Shown here: positions 45,382-54,750 of the stretch, piece after piece | Numbering within the stretch: position 1 is the stretch's first letter | How the letters are laid out: each line of letters opens with the position of its first letter | Source of the DNA: Lysobacteraceae bacterium | GTDB taxonomy: Bacteria > Bdellovibrionota > UBA1018 > JAGTJX01 | Length of the DNA stretch: 64,000 bases | Direction of reading: 5' to 3' | Assembly: GCA_023657465.1 (NCBI GenBank) | Contig: JAGTJX010000003.1 | Coordinates: forward strand, 610,830 to 674,829 | Made by a program: the position numbers and the translations under genes | Notes under the pieces: model-generated | Seen by the model: only the letters and a program-made list of their open reading frames with translations | What the model was told of the DNA's origin: nothing | Databases searched by the model: none

Positions 45382-46827
45382 TTAAGGGACTGTGCACAAT
45401 ACATCTAGATGAGCTAGTTTCTGAATCGAAGGAATGCTTCTTTCATTCCAACCACCAGTACGACCCTCTGCTACGTGCCGATCTAAAGCAGCTTGAACCA
45501 AGTCTTTAAACTCTGCAGCGGAACTCGCTTCAAAAAGAGATTTTACTTTTTCAAAATGAGCCCGCGATTTAAGACGAACATAAAACTCAAAAACTTGAGA
45601 GTGCTCTCTATAAAATAGAGTTCTTGGGTACCACGCAAACAATGATCCTTTAATAGATTTCACAAAGTAAATCAAACTATCTGCCAACATCAGGTCAGTA
45701 AATTTAATCTGCGAGTGAACAGAACGCTCCTTTAACTTTTCACCTACTATAGTAATTAAATTTGAATTAACCCTTCTCTTATAAAACTCTTCTAAACTTG
45801 CGATATAGCCATCAAAAACTGTAACGTCATCGTCTCGATGATTATTCCCATCATAAAAAAAGTAATTTCCGTTTAAAAGAATTGCCGCATCAACGTATTT
45901 TTGTTTCTTTATCAATGCTGCAAAAACATACAGAAGAAGTTCATAATTAAAAAACTTATAGGCATCAAAATCGCTCTCTTTCCATGCAGTAATATGCTTA
46001 GGACGAAAATTAAACTGCAGTGTTTTCTCAAGAAATTCTTTAATAGATTCAATCGAAAAATCTGGCTTATACTTTATTAGATCCATTACAACATCTATTA
46101 TAGAATCTCTGATTGGTTGGAGCCTACTCATATTACCGAGAACTCGTAAGTCTACCTCTGCCTCCACCCCTTTAGTTCTTTCTTCTTCAAGCTGAACAAG
46201 AACAGACTCAAAAAAATCATCAACTAAGCCTACAGCTGATACACGATCATTCATCAACGCTGATCGAATTTGCTTTTGAATAGACACACAACGATATGAA
46301 ACGTCCTGACTTTCTTCTTTTAAAAAATCCGGCATCACTCCTTTTGGGGGCTTTTTATAAAATGGCCGATCATAAATATTTCTTAAAAGCTTTTCGTAAT
46401 TCTCTTCAAAACGATCCTTGTCACCAAGGTCAATGTAAATTCTGCTCGAAGCAAACGCTGGCAAACAGATCTTCCCCTCTTCATTCTTCTCTAGAGCAAT
46501 AGGAACAAATTTTTCTTGAGTTACATTTTCGTATATCTCTTTTGATATAATTTGTGACTCAGTGCCAACTCCACCAAGGCGGCCATCGGCCTTTTCAGAA
46601 TACACTCGGTCGCAAACCATAAGCACACGATGAATCCCTGGGTCTTTAACCATTTTTTCCATAAAATGAAATTTATCCTGTCCCTCTTTGAGGTCCCATT
46701 TGTCGAAAACGGTATCCACTCCATCACTTCGTAAGCGCTCGGCAAGCCCTACTACCCATTGCTCATGCACTGGGTTAGTCCAGCTATATGAAATAAAAAC
46801 TCTTGGATCTGTAATTTTCCCAGTCAT
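45382..46827 (-). CDS. SEFIR-domain defence protein
   Basis: 481 residues. The N-terminal SEFIR (TIR-like) domain is clear: RVFISYSWTNPVHEQWVVGL, GVDTVFDKWDLKEGQDKF and a predicted strand ending HRVLMVCDRVYSEKADGR. Bacterial SEFIR proteins are reported anti-phage effectors that deplete NAD. The C-terminal part (from about 180) is helical and unrecognised, probably the sensing half. A single-gene system as seen here, next to an AbiE pair. Confidence 0.85.
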   Translation of the reverse strand: MTGKITDPRVFISYSWTNPVHEQWVVGLAERLRSDGVDTVFDKWDLKEGQDKFHFMEKMVKDPGIHRVLMVCDRVYSEKADGRLGGVGTESQIISKEIYENVTQEKFVPIALEKNEEGKICLPAFASSRIYIDLGDKDRFEENYEKLLRNIYDRPFYKKPPKGVMPDFLKEESQDVSYRCVSIQKQIRSALMNDRVSAVGLVDDFFESVLVQLEEERTKGVEAEVDLRVLGNMSRLQPIRDSIIDVVMDLIKYKPDFSIESIKEFLEKTLQFNFRPKHITAWKESDFDAYKFFNYELLLYVFAALIKKQKYVDAAILLNGNYFFYDGNNHRDDDVTVFDGYIASLEEFYKRRVNSNLITIVGEKLKERSVHSQIKFTDLMLADSLIYFVKSIKGSLFAWYPRTLFYREHSQVFEFYVRLKSRAHFEKVKSLFEASSAAEFKDLVQAALDRHVAEGRTGGWNERSIPSIQKLAHLDVLCTVP

Positions 46828-46931
46828 AGTAATCCCTCTTTCGTTCTGCTGATAAAATCTAATGTTTTGATAAAAAAAGCAAAAAAAGGCTGATTTTACC
46901 TTTGTTTTAACTTGACGAATCCTGTTTAGCT

Positions 46932-46961
46932 AATACGATGGCGAAGCAGAGCCATCGTATT
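46932..46961. repeat. Palindrome between divergent SEFIR and AbiE genes
   Basis: AATACGATGGC (46932-46942) and GCCATCGTATT (46951-46961) form a perfect 11-bp stem with an eight-base loop, and TAGC/GCTA flank it. It lies between divergent starts, so an operator or structured leader is more likely than a terminator. Confidence 0.7.
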
Positions 46962-47091
46962 ACGCTAATTTTCTTAAGGCTAGAACTGCGCTATGCACCA
47001 ATTTCTTTGCCTATAACCTAACTATTTTTCATCGGAGCTCATTTCGACATAATTATTAAACCAAGCACCTAATTGACGCCATAACCCATAT

Positions 47092-47175
47092 ATTACACAA
47101 ATACCATAAATATTATGGTATTTGTGTAATAAGCCGATATGACATATAATACATAAATATTATGGTATTTGTGTA
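47092..47175. promoter_or_regulatory. Operator repeats upstream of the AbiE pair
   Basis: An 18-bp arm palindrome (47092-47109 with 47113-47130; right arm TTATGGTATTTGTGTAAT) is followed by a third copy of the half site, TTATGGTATTTGTGTA, at 47160-47175, which ends just before the ribosome site of abiEi. AbiEi antitoxins bind inverted repeats in their own promoter, and this fits. Confidence 0.75.
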
Positions 47176-47186
47176 TGGAGCGTAAA

Positions 47187-47810
47187 ATGAAGCAAATAGC
47201 TGATCCGAACAAACTACTGTTTCAACTTGCTGAGTCTCAGCGAGGGCTATTCACGGCCTCTCAGGCTCATGAACTTGGCTTTGTGCCAAACAACCATGCT
47301 TATCACGTCAAGCAAGGCCACTGGACCAAAGTAGAGCGCGGAATCTATCGCTATAACCTCTTTCCGTACGACCCTGAAGAATCTCTCGTCCAACACTCCC
47401 TCTGGAGTAGGAATCGAGAAGGAAAACCTCAGGGAGTCTTCTCGCATGAAACTGCGCTCAAATACTATGAACTCTCTGATCTCGACTCAAAGAAGATCCA
47501 CATGACCGTTTCAAAGGATTTTCGAAGAACCAGCAAAACCCCAAAAATCCTCACGCTTCACTTTTCAGATCTTTCTAAAGATGACATTAAACAGAGCCGC
47601 GGGTTTTCTGTGACGACTCCACTAAAAACGATTCGTGACATTATCGAAATCAAAACCATCTCATTTGATTTCATAGAACAAGCGATCCGAGAATCGCTTA
47701 CCCAGGGACTCATTCGTAAAGCGGAGCTACAAAATCTCATCTCGCATCTTCAAATCGATGCTGACCTCAAAAAAGACCTTGAAAAGATTCTTAAAGGAAA
47801 AAATAAATGA
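47187..47810 (+). CDS. AbiEi-type antitoxin (type IV TA)
   Basis: 207 residues from ATG 47187, preceded by GGAG; an upstream GTG at 47169 is inside the operator. N-terminal winged helix (QRGLFTASQAHELGF, WTKVERGIYRYNLFPY) and the family's C-terminal part (GVFSHETALKYYELSD, VTTPLKTIRDII). Represses the operon through the upstream half sites. It overlaps the toxin gene by four bases. Confidence 0.85.
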   Translation: MKQIADPNKLLFQLAESQRGLFTASQAHELGFVPNNHAYHVKQGHWTKVERGIYRYNLFPYDPEESLVQHSLWSRNREGKPQGVFSHETALKYYELSDLDSKKIHMTVSKDFRRTSKTPKILTLHFSDLSKDDIKQSRGFSVTTPLKTIRDIIEIKTISFDFIEQAIRESLTQGLIRKAELQNLISHLQIDADLKKDLEKILKGKNK

Positions 47811-48679
47811 AAATCAAAACCTATTCTAGTCCTACAGATTTCAGAAGAGCACTCGATGAACGGATTGTCGATATTGCAAAAAAAGAGAACGCCGAAGTAC
47901 AAAAGCTCAGACGTCACGTTGCTTTTGACAGACTGCTAGCCAGATTATTTACAGATGCAAATGCACCTTGGGTTTTAAAAGGTGGATATGCCATGCAACT
48001 CCGCACTCCTGATGCAAGGATCACCAGAGATGTCGATCTCGCCATTCGCACTGAAAAGCTATTGTCTCATGAGCCAGATGAGCAAAACGCTGCAATTCGT
48101 GACCAACTCATAGAAAAAACAAGACTCGACTTAGGGGATTTCTTCAGCTTCGTCATTTCAGATGCAATCAAAGATCTAGAGGCTGCACCCTACGGCGGAG
48201 CTCGCTTTCATGTTGAGGCTGTAGTTGATGAGAAGACATTTCAAAAGTTTCATCTCGACATTGGTATTGTCGATACATTCATTGAACCTCTCGAACAATT
48301 GCCCGCTCGCCCGTGGCTTGAGTTCGTAGGCATCAAATCCATGAGCTATCCAGCTATTCCAAGAGAGCAACAGTTTGCAGAAAAAATTCATGCCTATACA
48401 GCTCCTAGGCCAGAGGGTCGAAGAAACTCTCGAACCAAAGATTTAATCGACATGATCCTCTTGATAGAAACCAACACCCTAGATCCAGAAAAATTAGCGT
48501 TTGCCGTAAATGCCACTTTCAAAAGAAGAAAAACGCACAAGTTTGAATCAAAACTTTTATCACCACCAACATTTTGGAAAGAGCCTTATGCAGAAATGGC
48601 AAAGGAGAGCGGACTTTCTCCTGACTTAGACGCTAGCTTTCAAATAGTTCAGGATTTTATTTCAAAAGTGTTTTCATAA
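47807..48679 (+). CDS. AbiEii/AbiGii-type nucleotidyltransferase toxin
   Basis: 290 residues with the nucleotidyltransferase core: VLKGGYAMQLR, ARITRDVDLAI (metal-binding Asp pair) and later REQQFAEKIHAYTAPR. AbiEii-type toxins modify tRNA or bind GTP and stop growth, aborting phage infection. Full length and directly behind its antitoxin gene. Confidence 0.9.
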   Translation: MKIKTYSSPTDFRRALDERIVDIAKKENAEVQKLRRHVAFDRLLARLFTDANAPWVLKGGYAMQLRTPDARITRDVDLAIRTEKLLSHEPDEQNAAIRDQLIEKTRLDLGDFFSFVISDAIKDLEAAPYGGARFHVEAVVDEKTFQKFHLDIGIVDTFIEPLEQLPARPWLEFVGIKSMSYPAIPREQQFAEKIHAYTAPRPEGRRNSRTKDLIDMILLIETNTLDPEKLAFAVNATFKRRKTHKFESKLLSPPTFWKEPYAEMAKESGLSPDLDASFQIVQDFISKVFS

Positions 48680-48692
48680 AATTCAAATAACG

Positions 48693-48858
48693 CGCACGTA
48701 CTCAACCAAGGACTACCCCTTTGGATCAACCTTGCAACTTCCTAAAATCCTTCGGCTTTTGCACTAGACCCCCCACCCCCACCTTGTGGTGTGTATGGGG
48801 GGTCTAGTGCCGGAAGTTGGTGAGATGGTTGATGGGTATGATGAGTTGAGTACGTGCG
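48693..48858. repeat. Compound hairpin of E3
   Basis: Outer stem CGCACGTACTCAAC (48693-48706) pairs perfectly with 48845-48858. ATCAACC (48725-48731) pairs with 48827-48833, CAACTTCC (48735-48742) with 48812-48819, and GCACTAGACCCCCCA (48761-48775) with 48796-48810. A CACC/GGTG loop stem is innermost. Same architecture as in E1 and E2. Confidence 0.9.
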
Positions 48859-48937
48859 TGTATTTATTTATTTTTTAAAGCGGAGCTTTGGGTTGGAGGG
48901 TTAGACATAGGCCTTTAGATTGGGATATGACTGACTC

Positions 48938-49216
48938 ATGGAACAGATAATAAAAGACATTGTTGAAAGAGTAAGCAAGCATGTTGAGTTTGAACATAGG
49001 ATACCAAAAGGAATGCGGTTAACCACAACTGATCATAAATATTTAGTTAGAAGAATGACCAGCAAAAATGATGAGTGGACTGTGAGTGAAGTGGGTCAAT
49101 CTATCGAGACGCTAGAAAATACGTTCCGAGGTTCATTGGATAATTGTAGAGGTCACCTACATTCCAAAGGCTACAAGCTCGACGAAATTGTTTTAGATTC
49201 AGTTAGTAATACCTGA
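48938..49216 (+). CDS. Hypothetical protein, 92 residues
   Basis: Starts MEQIIKDIVERVSKHVEFEH, soluble and charged, with no motif known to me. It stands alone between the E3 compound hairpin and the convergent GIY-YIG gene. An ordinary element cargo gene is all I can say. Confidence 0.5.
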   Translation: MEQIIKDIVERVSKHVEFEHRIPKGMRLTTTDHKYLVRRMTSKNDEWTVSEVGQSIETLENTFRGSLDNCRGHLHSKGYKLDEIVLDSVSNT

Positions 49217-49260
49217 GTTGTTTTGAAGAGTTCTTTTTATTTTCAATGGGCAGGACGACA

Positions 49261-50643
49261 TCATTTGCCTCGTAAGCGATATTTCTTATTGGCTGGAATT
49301 GACATGTGAGCGCAGCAGAACTTTAGAATATTACGGGAGACTGCTACTGAGTAGCCTGTGCTGTTTTTTTTCCAATCACGTCTAGTCATATATTTTTTTG
49401 CATCAGTAATTAATTCTTCTTTTGTCCATTTTTTACGCAACTCAATCATATGCGAGCAACATACGTCTAACCATTTTTTGCGGTGAGCAATGCTGTATGC
49501 TGAACCAGCATCTCTCCATAGGCTTTTCGTTTTATATTTTAAAGCATCTTTTTTGCAGGCTTCTAGTGTCCACTTAATCGAAGGGCCACCTTTTTTTGTT
49601 TTCATGTGAGAGCATATTTTATTTAATATTCCTCGTTTGGCGGCCACTTGGTAGGCCCCATTTGCAGCCTTTCGGAAGTCACTTCTAAACGAAAACGATT
49701 GGGCCAGAGTTTTTAGCTCTTTGTTTGTCCATGGATAGTTTATATAATTCATATGAGAACAGATTTTATTCATCCACCCACGCTTTCTGGCGGTGACAAC
49801 TGCACTTGGGTTAGCCTTTAAAAAAGCTTCTCTAGTTTTATATTTTTTTGCTTCTTTGAGACAAGAGTTAAAATCCCATTTAATGATATTGCCACCAAGA
49901 CTACCGGCTTTATTGATGTTTAAAATCTTCCACCCTTTTTGAATGTAAAGATCTATTAACTTCTGTTCCTGTTTAGCGGCTTCTCCAGCAGGATAAAGCA
50001 CATCAAATTTAATAAATTTATTCCCAATAGTTCTCTTCTTTTTCATCAAAATCTTATGATTCTTCATATGGTGTTCATATCTACGATCAAAGTTGTATGT
50101 AAGTCCCACATAAACACTCTTGTCAGGGTGCTCGATAGCGTATATTTTTCTGAGTGTATAACTGCCTTGAGCTTTCATATGTCTCGTTATTTTTTCTAAC
50201 CACCCCCGGCGTCTTGCAAAATGATACGTGGACGAATTTTTAAAAAAATCTGAGCGTGTTTTAAAATGTAATGCCTCTTTCCTGCATTCTTCGAAGGTCC
50301 AGTCCATTTTGTAGACAGAATGTAGTTTGGCCTCTTTATATAACTTCTGAAGTAATCCAAGACTTCTTATGTACATATAAGCCGTTTTATATTTTTGAAT
50401 AAATTCACTTCTTGATTTGCAAGCTTTAGCGGCTACTAGGGTTTTTTCGTAGTCCCAATACTTATTTGGAGTACGTCGCTCTAAATTTGCTTTTATGCAG
50501 ACATAATCAATTTTCTTTATATATTGAAGATGCCAATAAAGGTTTCTGTGCCTGGCTTTAAAGTCTTTTAATGACTTGAATTTCTTAGCAATTAGTACAA
50601 TGTCTTCAATACGTAAATCAGTTTTGATTTTATGTTTAGGCAC
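49261..50643 (-). CDS. GIY-YIG endonuclease-like protein with tandem repeat motifs
   Basis: 460 residues. A GIY-YIG domain lies near the middle (IYAIEHPDKSVYVGLTYNFD, then RRYEHHM). Around it are about eight repeats of a 35-50 residue unit with a Trp-Thr/Asp start, an acidic lead, a Tyr-Lys-Thr-Arg core and an ending ICSHM or CCSHM (for example WMNKICSHM, GILNKICSHM, WLDVCCSHM). The repeats resemble DNA-binding modules of phage-type endonucleases. Beside a nuclease gene, so a defence or homing role is possible. Confidence 0.75.
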   Translation of the reverse strand: MPKHKIKTDLRIEDIVLIAKKFKSLKDFKARHRNLYWHLQYIKKIDYVCIKANLERRTPNKYWDYEKTLVAAKACKSRSEFIQKYKTAYMYIRSLGLLQKLYKEAKLHSVYKMDWTFEECRKEALHFKTRSDFFKNSSTYHFARRRGWLEKITRHMKAQGSYTLRKIYAIEHPDKSVYVGLTYNFDRRYEHHMKNHKILMKKKRTIGNKFIKFDVLYPAGEAAKQEQKLIDLYIQKGWKILNINKAGSLGGNIIKWDFNSCLKEAKKYKTREAFLKANPSAVVTARKRGWMNKICSHMNYINYPWTNKELKTLAQSFSFRSDFRKAANGAYQVAAKRGILNKICSHMKTKKGGPSIKWTLEACKKDALKYKTKSLWRDAGSAYSIAHRKKWLDVCCSHMIELRKKWTKEELITDAKKYMTRRDWKKNSTGYSVAVSRNILKFCCAHMSIPANKKYRLRGK

Positions 50644-50667
50644 TATTTACCAGCTAACGGTTGGATT

Positions 50668-51429
50668 TTATTTCTCATTATCAGTCTCATTAATTGCATT
50701 GATGTACTGACAGTAATCACAGTCATTCGTTACATCTGGTATCTTGTCGGATTCGAGGCATTTATGTGCGTTTCTAATTGCCGGCTCAACCCAAGAATAA
50801 TTAATCTCATAGGGCAACACAGAAATATCAAATTCAAGCTTTTGATCAAACTTCTGTTTATCGGCCTTACCATTGCAATAAACGAAGTATCCCTTTGGAT
50901 AGATTTTGAAACCATTCTGAAGAAACAGCCATCCATATAGATCCATCTGTCTTTTATAGCTAAGCTGCCAGTCAGCATCGAGACTAACTGCCTCTTTTTT
51001 TGATGTGGCTTTGTAATCAACGATTATCAATTCATCTGATGGAGTTATCCAAATGTCATCGACTCCACCCGTAATGATCAGGTTCGTTTTTTTATCGTGA
51101 AATTGAATCCCTTTATGCAATGAATCTCGCCACTCCTCCATTTTCTCGTGTTTGAAAGGAATGGCATCGATTCCATTCTTCGTGATGAGTGGATGTGGTT
51201 TTTGTTTCTCTCGATATGAATCGAACTCTTTTTTTAACAAGGTATCAACCGCTGAGTTAAGTGCAAATGGATACCCAGGCGGACGCCCAGTGCCCAGTCG
51301 ACGATCAATGTAGAAGCATCTTGGACAGTTCACGAACAGTTCAACTTTAGTGCGACTGAGCTTAAAGGGACTGGATGATTTTGGGTCGTACAGGTTTCGA
51401 GTACGTTTGGCGTTATAGTATTCGCTCAT
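50668..51429 (-). CDS. PD-(D/E)XK nuclease, Cas4/RecB-like
   Basis: 253 residues with LSRTKVELFVNCPRCFYIDR, the active-site run IITGGVDDIWIT then LIIVDYKATS, QMDLYGWLFLQNG, and a C-terminal NDCDYCQYINA. The outer cysteines (CPRC and CDYC) could hold a 4Fe-4S cluster as in Cas4. No cas genes or CRISPR array occur here, so a stand-alone exonuclease is indicated. It lies 24 bp from the GIY-YIG gene on the same strand. Confidence 0.85.
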   Translation of the reverse strand: MSEYYNAKRTRNLYDPKSSSPFKLSRTKVELFVNCPRCFYIDRRLGTGRPPGYPFALNSAVDTLLKKEFDSYREKQKPHPLITKNGIDAIPFKHEKMEEWRDSLHKGIQFHDKKTNLIITGGVDDIWITPSDELIIVDYKATSKKEAVSLDADWQLSYKRQMDLYGWLFLQNGFKIYPKGYFVYCNGKADKQKFDQKLEFDISVLPYEINYSWVEPAIRNAHKCLESDKIPDVTNDCDYCQYINAINETDNEK

Positions 51430-51613
51430 GGTTGACCTCCCCTCTAATCGTCTTTGATAGGTTCATTAATCTAAAATTGTACGGCTTCTACGAGTAAAAT
51501 CAAAGATTCAGAACTCAAACCAACTAAGCATTCAGTAAGCAAAAAGTAAGCAAGACGGGGAAATATCGGCATGTATCGAGAAATTTCAAGTTAAGAGCTG
51601 TCGGCGCTCCCCA

Positions 51614-51677
51614 GTGATTTCAACTAGTTGATCTAAATGAAAAAGGCCACTCTCTTGCGAAAGCGGCCTTCATCGAA
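51614..51677 (-). terminator. tRNA-fMet terminator and right att flank
   Basis: Read on the minus strand, AAGGCCGCTTTCGCAAGAG... pairs with GGCCTTTTT, followed by T-rich sequence: an intrinsic terminator for the tRNA. The same 64 bp, plus the tRNA end, recurs at 31453 and, diverged, at 16907, so it forms part of the att repeat. Confidence 0.8.
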
Positions 51678-51754
<77 letters not shown>

Positions 51755-51842
51755 TCATGAACTTTTACAGTGAAGTGCAATCTAGCCCCATCCGCATTAA
51801 AATTCAACCCCTGACCTGCGATTTTTAAGTTATCCTAAAATC

Positions 51843-52754
51843 ATGCAGAAAAGAGCCTTAAAAAACCTCTCCGCACTCTCTCTTGCCCTCATCTTAGGCT
51901 TCGGAGGTTATGCATTACTCAATCCCCTCCTCCTGAGGGATCTCAAGCACTCAGCCGAACTCTGGCTGGGAGGCGTACGCCCCATCTGGTCATCCGCAGG
52001 ACTGAGTGGCTACAAGGTGGGTTCATGCAATCCTGCGACCATGCAGTGCCAATGCTTCGCACTCATTCATGGACTGGGCGATCAAGCTCTTGGTTGGAGG
52101 AAGTTCCTCTTAGATACGCAGAAAACTGACTGGGGTCAGAAGCAGAAATGGGTCGCACTCAACATGCCGCTGAATCCTAAGAATCCTTCTGTTCGTGCAA
52201 TCGCTCGTCAAGTAGAAGAGGCGCTCAAGCCTCTCTGCACAAAATGGACCGTCGTCGGAAATAGTTTTGGTGGATGGATTGGCGCATGGACTGCGATTCA
52301 ATATGACGACGTCCATAGACTCGTACTCATTGGATCCGCGGGACTGAAGCAAACGAGAACAGATACGGGAGCTTCCTATTTTAGTTCACCCACAGTCGCT
52401 TCGCTCAAAGATTTTCTGAACAAAGCTTATGCACATCCTAGAAATGATCTCAGTGATCAGACTCTAGCCATTGTCGTTGAGAAAATGAAATCCACTGGAC
52501 TCAAGTCTCTGATGGAGTCTCAGACGAGTGACGACGATCTCGATCATGCTATTCGTAACTTGAAAAAACCAGTGACTCTCATCTGGGGTGAGAAAGATCA
52601 AATCATCTCACCCAAAACAGGGAAACTTTTTCAGAAACTCATCCCACGCTCCAAGTACATTGAGATCAGTGATTGCGGACATCTTCCACAGAAAGAATGC
52701 CCTCATGATTTGACACTAATACTTGAACAACAGTCATCCTCTCCCCTTCACTAG
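51843..52754 (+). CDS. Alpha/beta hydrolase, membrane-anchored
   Basis: 303 residues with an N-terminal hydrophobic anchor (LSALSLALILGFGGYALL). Hydrolase fold: oxyanion loop ALIHGLGDQALGWRKF, nucleophile elbow VVGNSFGGWIGA with Ser, Asp in WGEKDQIIS, and His in SDCGHLPQKE. Substrate unknown. The end overlaps a hairpin CTCCCC...GGGGAG (52741-52766) followed by TTTA, probably its terminator. Confidence 0.85.
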   Translation: MQKRALKNLSALSLALILGFGGYALLNPLLLRDLKHSAELWLGGVRPIWSSAGLSGYKVGSCNPATMQCQCFALIHGLGDQALGWRKFLLDTQKTDWGQKQKWVALNMPLNPKNPSVRAIARQVEEALKPLCTKWTVVGNSFGGWIGAWTAIQYDDVHRLVLIGSAGLKQTRTDTGASYFSSPTVASLKDFLNKAYAHPRNDLSDQTLAIVVEKMKSTGLKSLMESQTSDDDLDHAIRNLKKPVTLIWGEKDQIISPKTGKLFQKLIPRSKYIEISDCGHLPQKECPHDLTLILEQQSSSPLH

Positions 52755-52845
52755 GGGAATGGGGAGTTTAATGCCCCAGGATTATTTATGAATATTACTG
52801 AAGGAAAAATTACAGTTAAAATAAATAGAATGAATGGATTCGACT

Positions 52846-53520
52846 TCATGGAAACGGCGATGTCAAATAAGTTGGATTACTAAAGAGACTAAATAAAAGT
52901 GGACTTGCCCCTGTATACCTCACTGTATTTGAAACTCTCAATTCATCAATCACACCTGGAAACGCATTACTAAGTGCATACTATTACCCATTCGACTAGT
53001 AGTTGCGGTACATGTTTGACCCACAACTGGACTAGCTCCACCGTTATTAGGATCTAATACGCCGTTGAAATATTGAGAAGAACTGGCCGCATTATAATTA
53101 AAAGCTATAAGCGCAATACGATAGGAAACACCCACCTGTAAAACTGTTGCAGAAGTAAATGTCAATGCAGCTGCTGAACAAGGTGAACCTGAAACGGCAG
53201 CAACAACCTGCATCCCAGAATTAACATACAAATAAGGTGCATTAGAAGAAGCATTGTCCATTTGGAAAATATAAGCGTTCCCAGTCGGGACATTATTCAA
53301 CCTGATACTAGCTTCTATTGTTGCGCCTGTACCTGTGCCACTATTTGTTAATGTTTATGGTGCATGATTAAAACTCACCACTTCTGAGCCACCTGTTGTT
53401 TGATTGCATAACCAAGCACTCCTAATCCAGTCGATGACTTACTCGTTAACATTCCAGGTTCACAACTAGATACTAATATGACAGTTACTAGCAAAAGCCC
53501 TAAAACAGTTTTAATATCTT
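52846..53520 (-). pseudogene. LamG-like lipoprotein pseudogene
   Basis: Homologue of 13372-14136. Fragments in different frames give a lipobox (TVILVSSC) and CEPGMLTSKSS, GTGATIEASIRLNNVPTGNA, and FPGVIDELRVSNTVRYTG. Lesions: no ATG (ATT at the expected place), a frameshift after GYAIKQQ, an in-frame stop after NHAP, and another shift near 52950. The end SPFP is earlier than in the intact paralogue. Confidence 0.75.
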
Positions 53521-53574
53521 AATGGAAACCCCAGCACGGACTTGGACAGTCGTTTGAGAGGAAGATGGGAAATC

Positions 53575-54424
53575 TTATTCAGTTGCGCTCAGCCCGAGTT
53601 CATTTATTTTCCAAATATTGATGAAATAACCCACTTTGGCTTGAGTGAGTTTATTCATACCTCCTGCAACACCAAACCAATTCTGCATACCCATACCAAG
53701 CTCTAAATTAACTTTATTAAATAAAGTAAAAAACCCAGTCTTGAAACAAGCTCCACAGAAGGAAAAAATCCGCTTGATGAACCTTTGTTAGGAAAAGCAC
53801 TTATTCCAAATTTTATATAAACAGGAATACTCGTATGTCTGAGTAATGGTTCCCATCCTGCACCACCGGTATAGATAAACTGAGATGCGTTTTGGAATTG
53901 ATACATGCTAAATGCTGTATAGTTATTTGTTACGAACAAGAATCTTGCACACGTTCCTCCGTTAGGTCCCGATAGATCTTCAGTGGTTTTGTTGCCTGAA
54001 GCGTCCCATTGATTCCAAGTACAGACTTTAGTTCTCTTAGAGAATCTTCCTCGCTGGGAGAGCTCTCCCTCTTCACTCCAGAAACTCCACTCACCTTCAG
54101 GAGTTCCCTCAACCCAGACGCCTTCATCTTTTAATTTTCCATTTACATAATATCTACGCCACTCGCCATGCATGAGCTCTTTTTTGAAGTAGCCCTGCAC
54201 TTTGATTTTGTCGCTACCTGGATAGGGTCTAAACTCGGACCGTCTTTGACTTTCTCAAGCTCGCAGAATCCTGCTAATGAGGAATCCTTGGTGTCTGTGA
54301 TCTCTACCCACCTGTGATCGTCGCTGATTTTTTGACACTTCTTCTTCGCCTACTCTAACACGTCAGCGTTGGCAACCAAAGCAAACAAAAATGGGAGTAA
54401 AATTGTAGCACTTAGAATCAACAT
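53575..54424 (-). pseudogene. MORN-repeat-like protein pseudogene
   Basis: Starts with a signal peptide (LILSATILLPFLFALVANA), followed by TAG at 54350-54352, then KKKCQKISDDHRWVEITDT. A frameshift lies near KDGP/FRPYPG. The middle has MORN/YwqK-type repeats (HGEWRRYYVNGKLKDEGVW, GEWSFWSEEGELSQRGRF). A T-run near 53725 shifts frame before GMGMQNWFGVAGGM and the end LGLSATE. Likely a decayed surface protein gene. Confidence 0.65.
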
Positions 54425-54478
54425 GATTGAGAGAAAATTTAATTTGATTTGTCCCAAATGGGTTGGATAATTAAAGTG

Positions 54479-54691
54479 ATGAAAGTTTTTTTTGTACTAT
54501 TGCTACTCGCGACCAACCAAGCCATAGCCCAAGAGACATCTGATGCCAATAAAGTCGGTGAATGGAACAATCCTCTCACGATTGTCTCCAAGCCTTGCCC
54601 CAAGTGTAGACCAAACGAAGCCTTCGAGAAGAAAGCAGCCGTAACTACAACGATTCCTACTGAAGAAGCAAACGCTCAAAAAGGTTTGTAG
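54479..54691 (+). CDS. Small secreted protein
   Basis: 70 residues from ATG 54479, starting MKVFFVLLLLATNQAIAQ, a signal peptide. A CPKC pair follows in SKPCPKCRPNEAF; the remainder is short and polar. A start at 54449 is possible but less likely. Family unknown. Confidence 0.5.
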   Translation: MKVFFVLLLLATNQAIAQETSDANKVGEWNNPLTIVSKPCPKCRPNEAFEKKAAVTTTIPTEEANAQKGL

Positions 54692-54750
54692 CAATAGTTT
54701 AGAGTGCTGGAGCAAATGCACTCAATCTCTTTGCGATTCAGCGCAAAGAT

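Noticed and set aside
50668..51429. Cas4-like protein as part of a CRISPR-Cas locus
   Set aside because: No repeats with regular spacers and no other cas gene in the window.
52741..52766. CTCCCC...GGGGAG hairpin as a mobile repeat
   Set aside because: Its position at the end of the hydrolase gene followed by T-rich sequence is well explained as a terminator.
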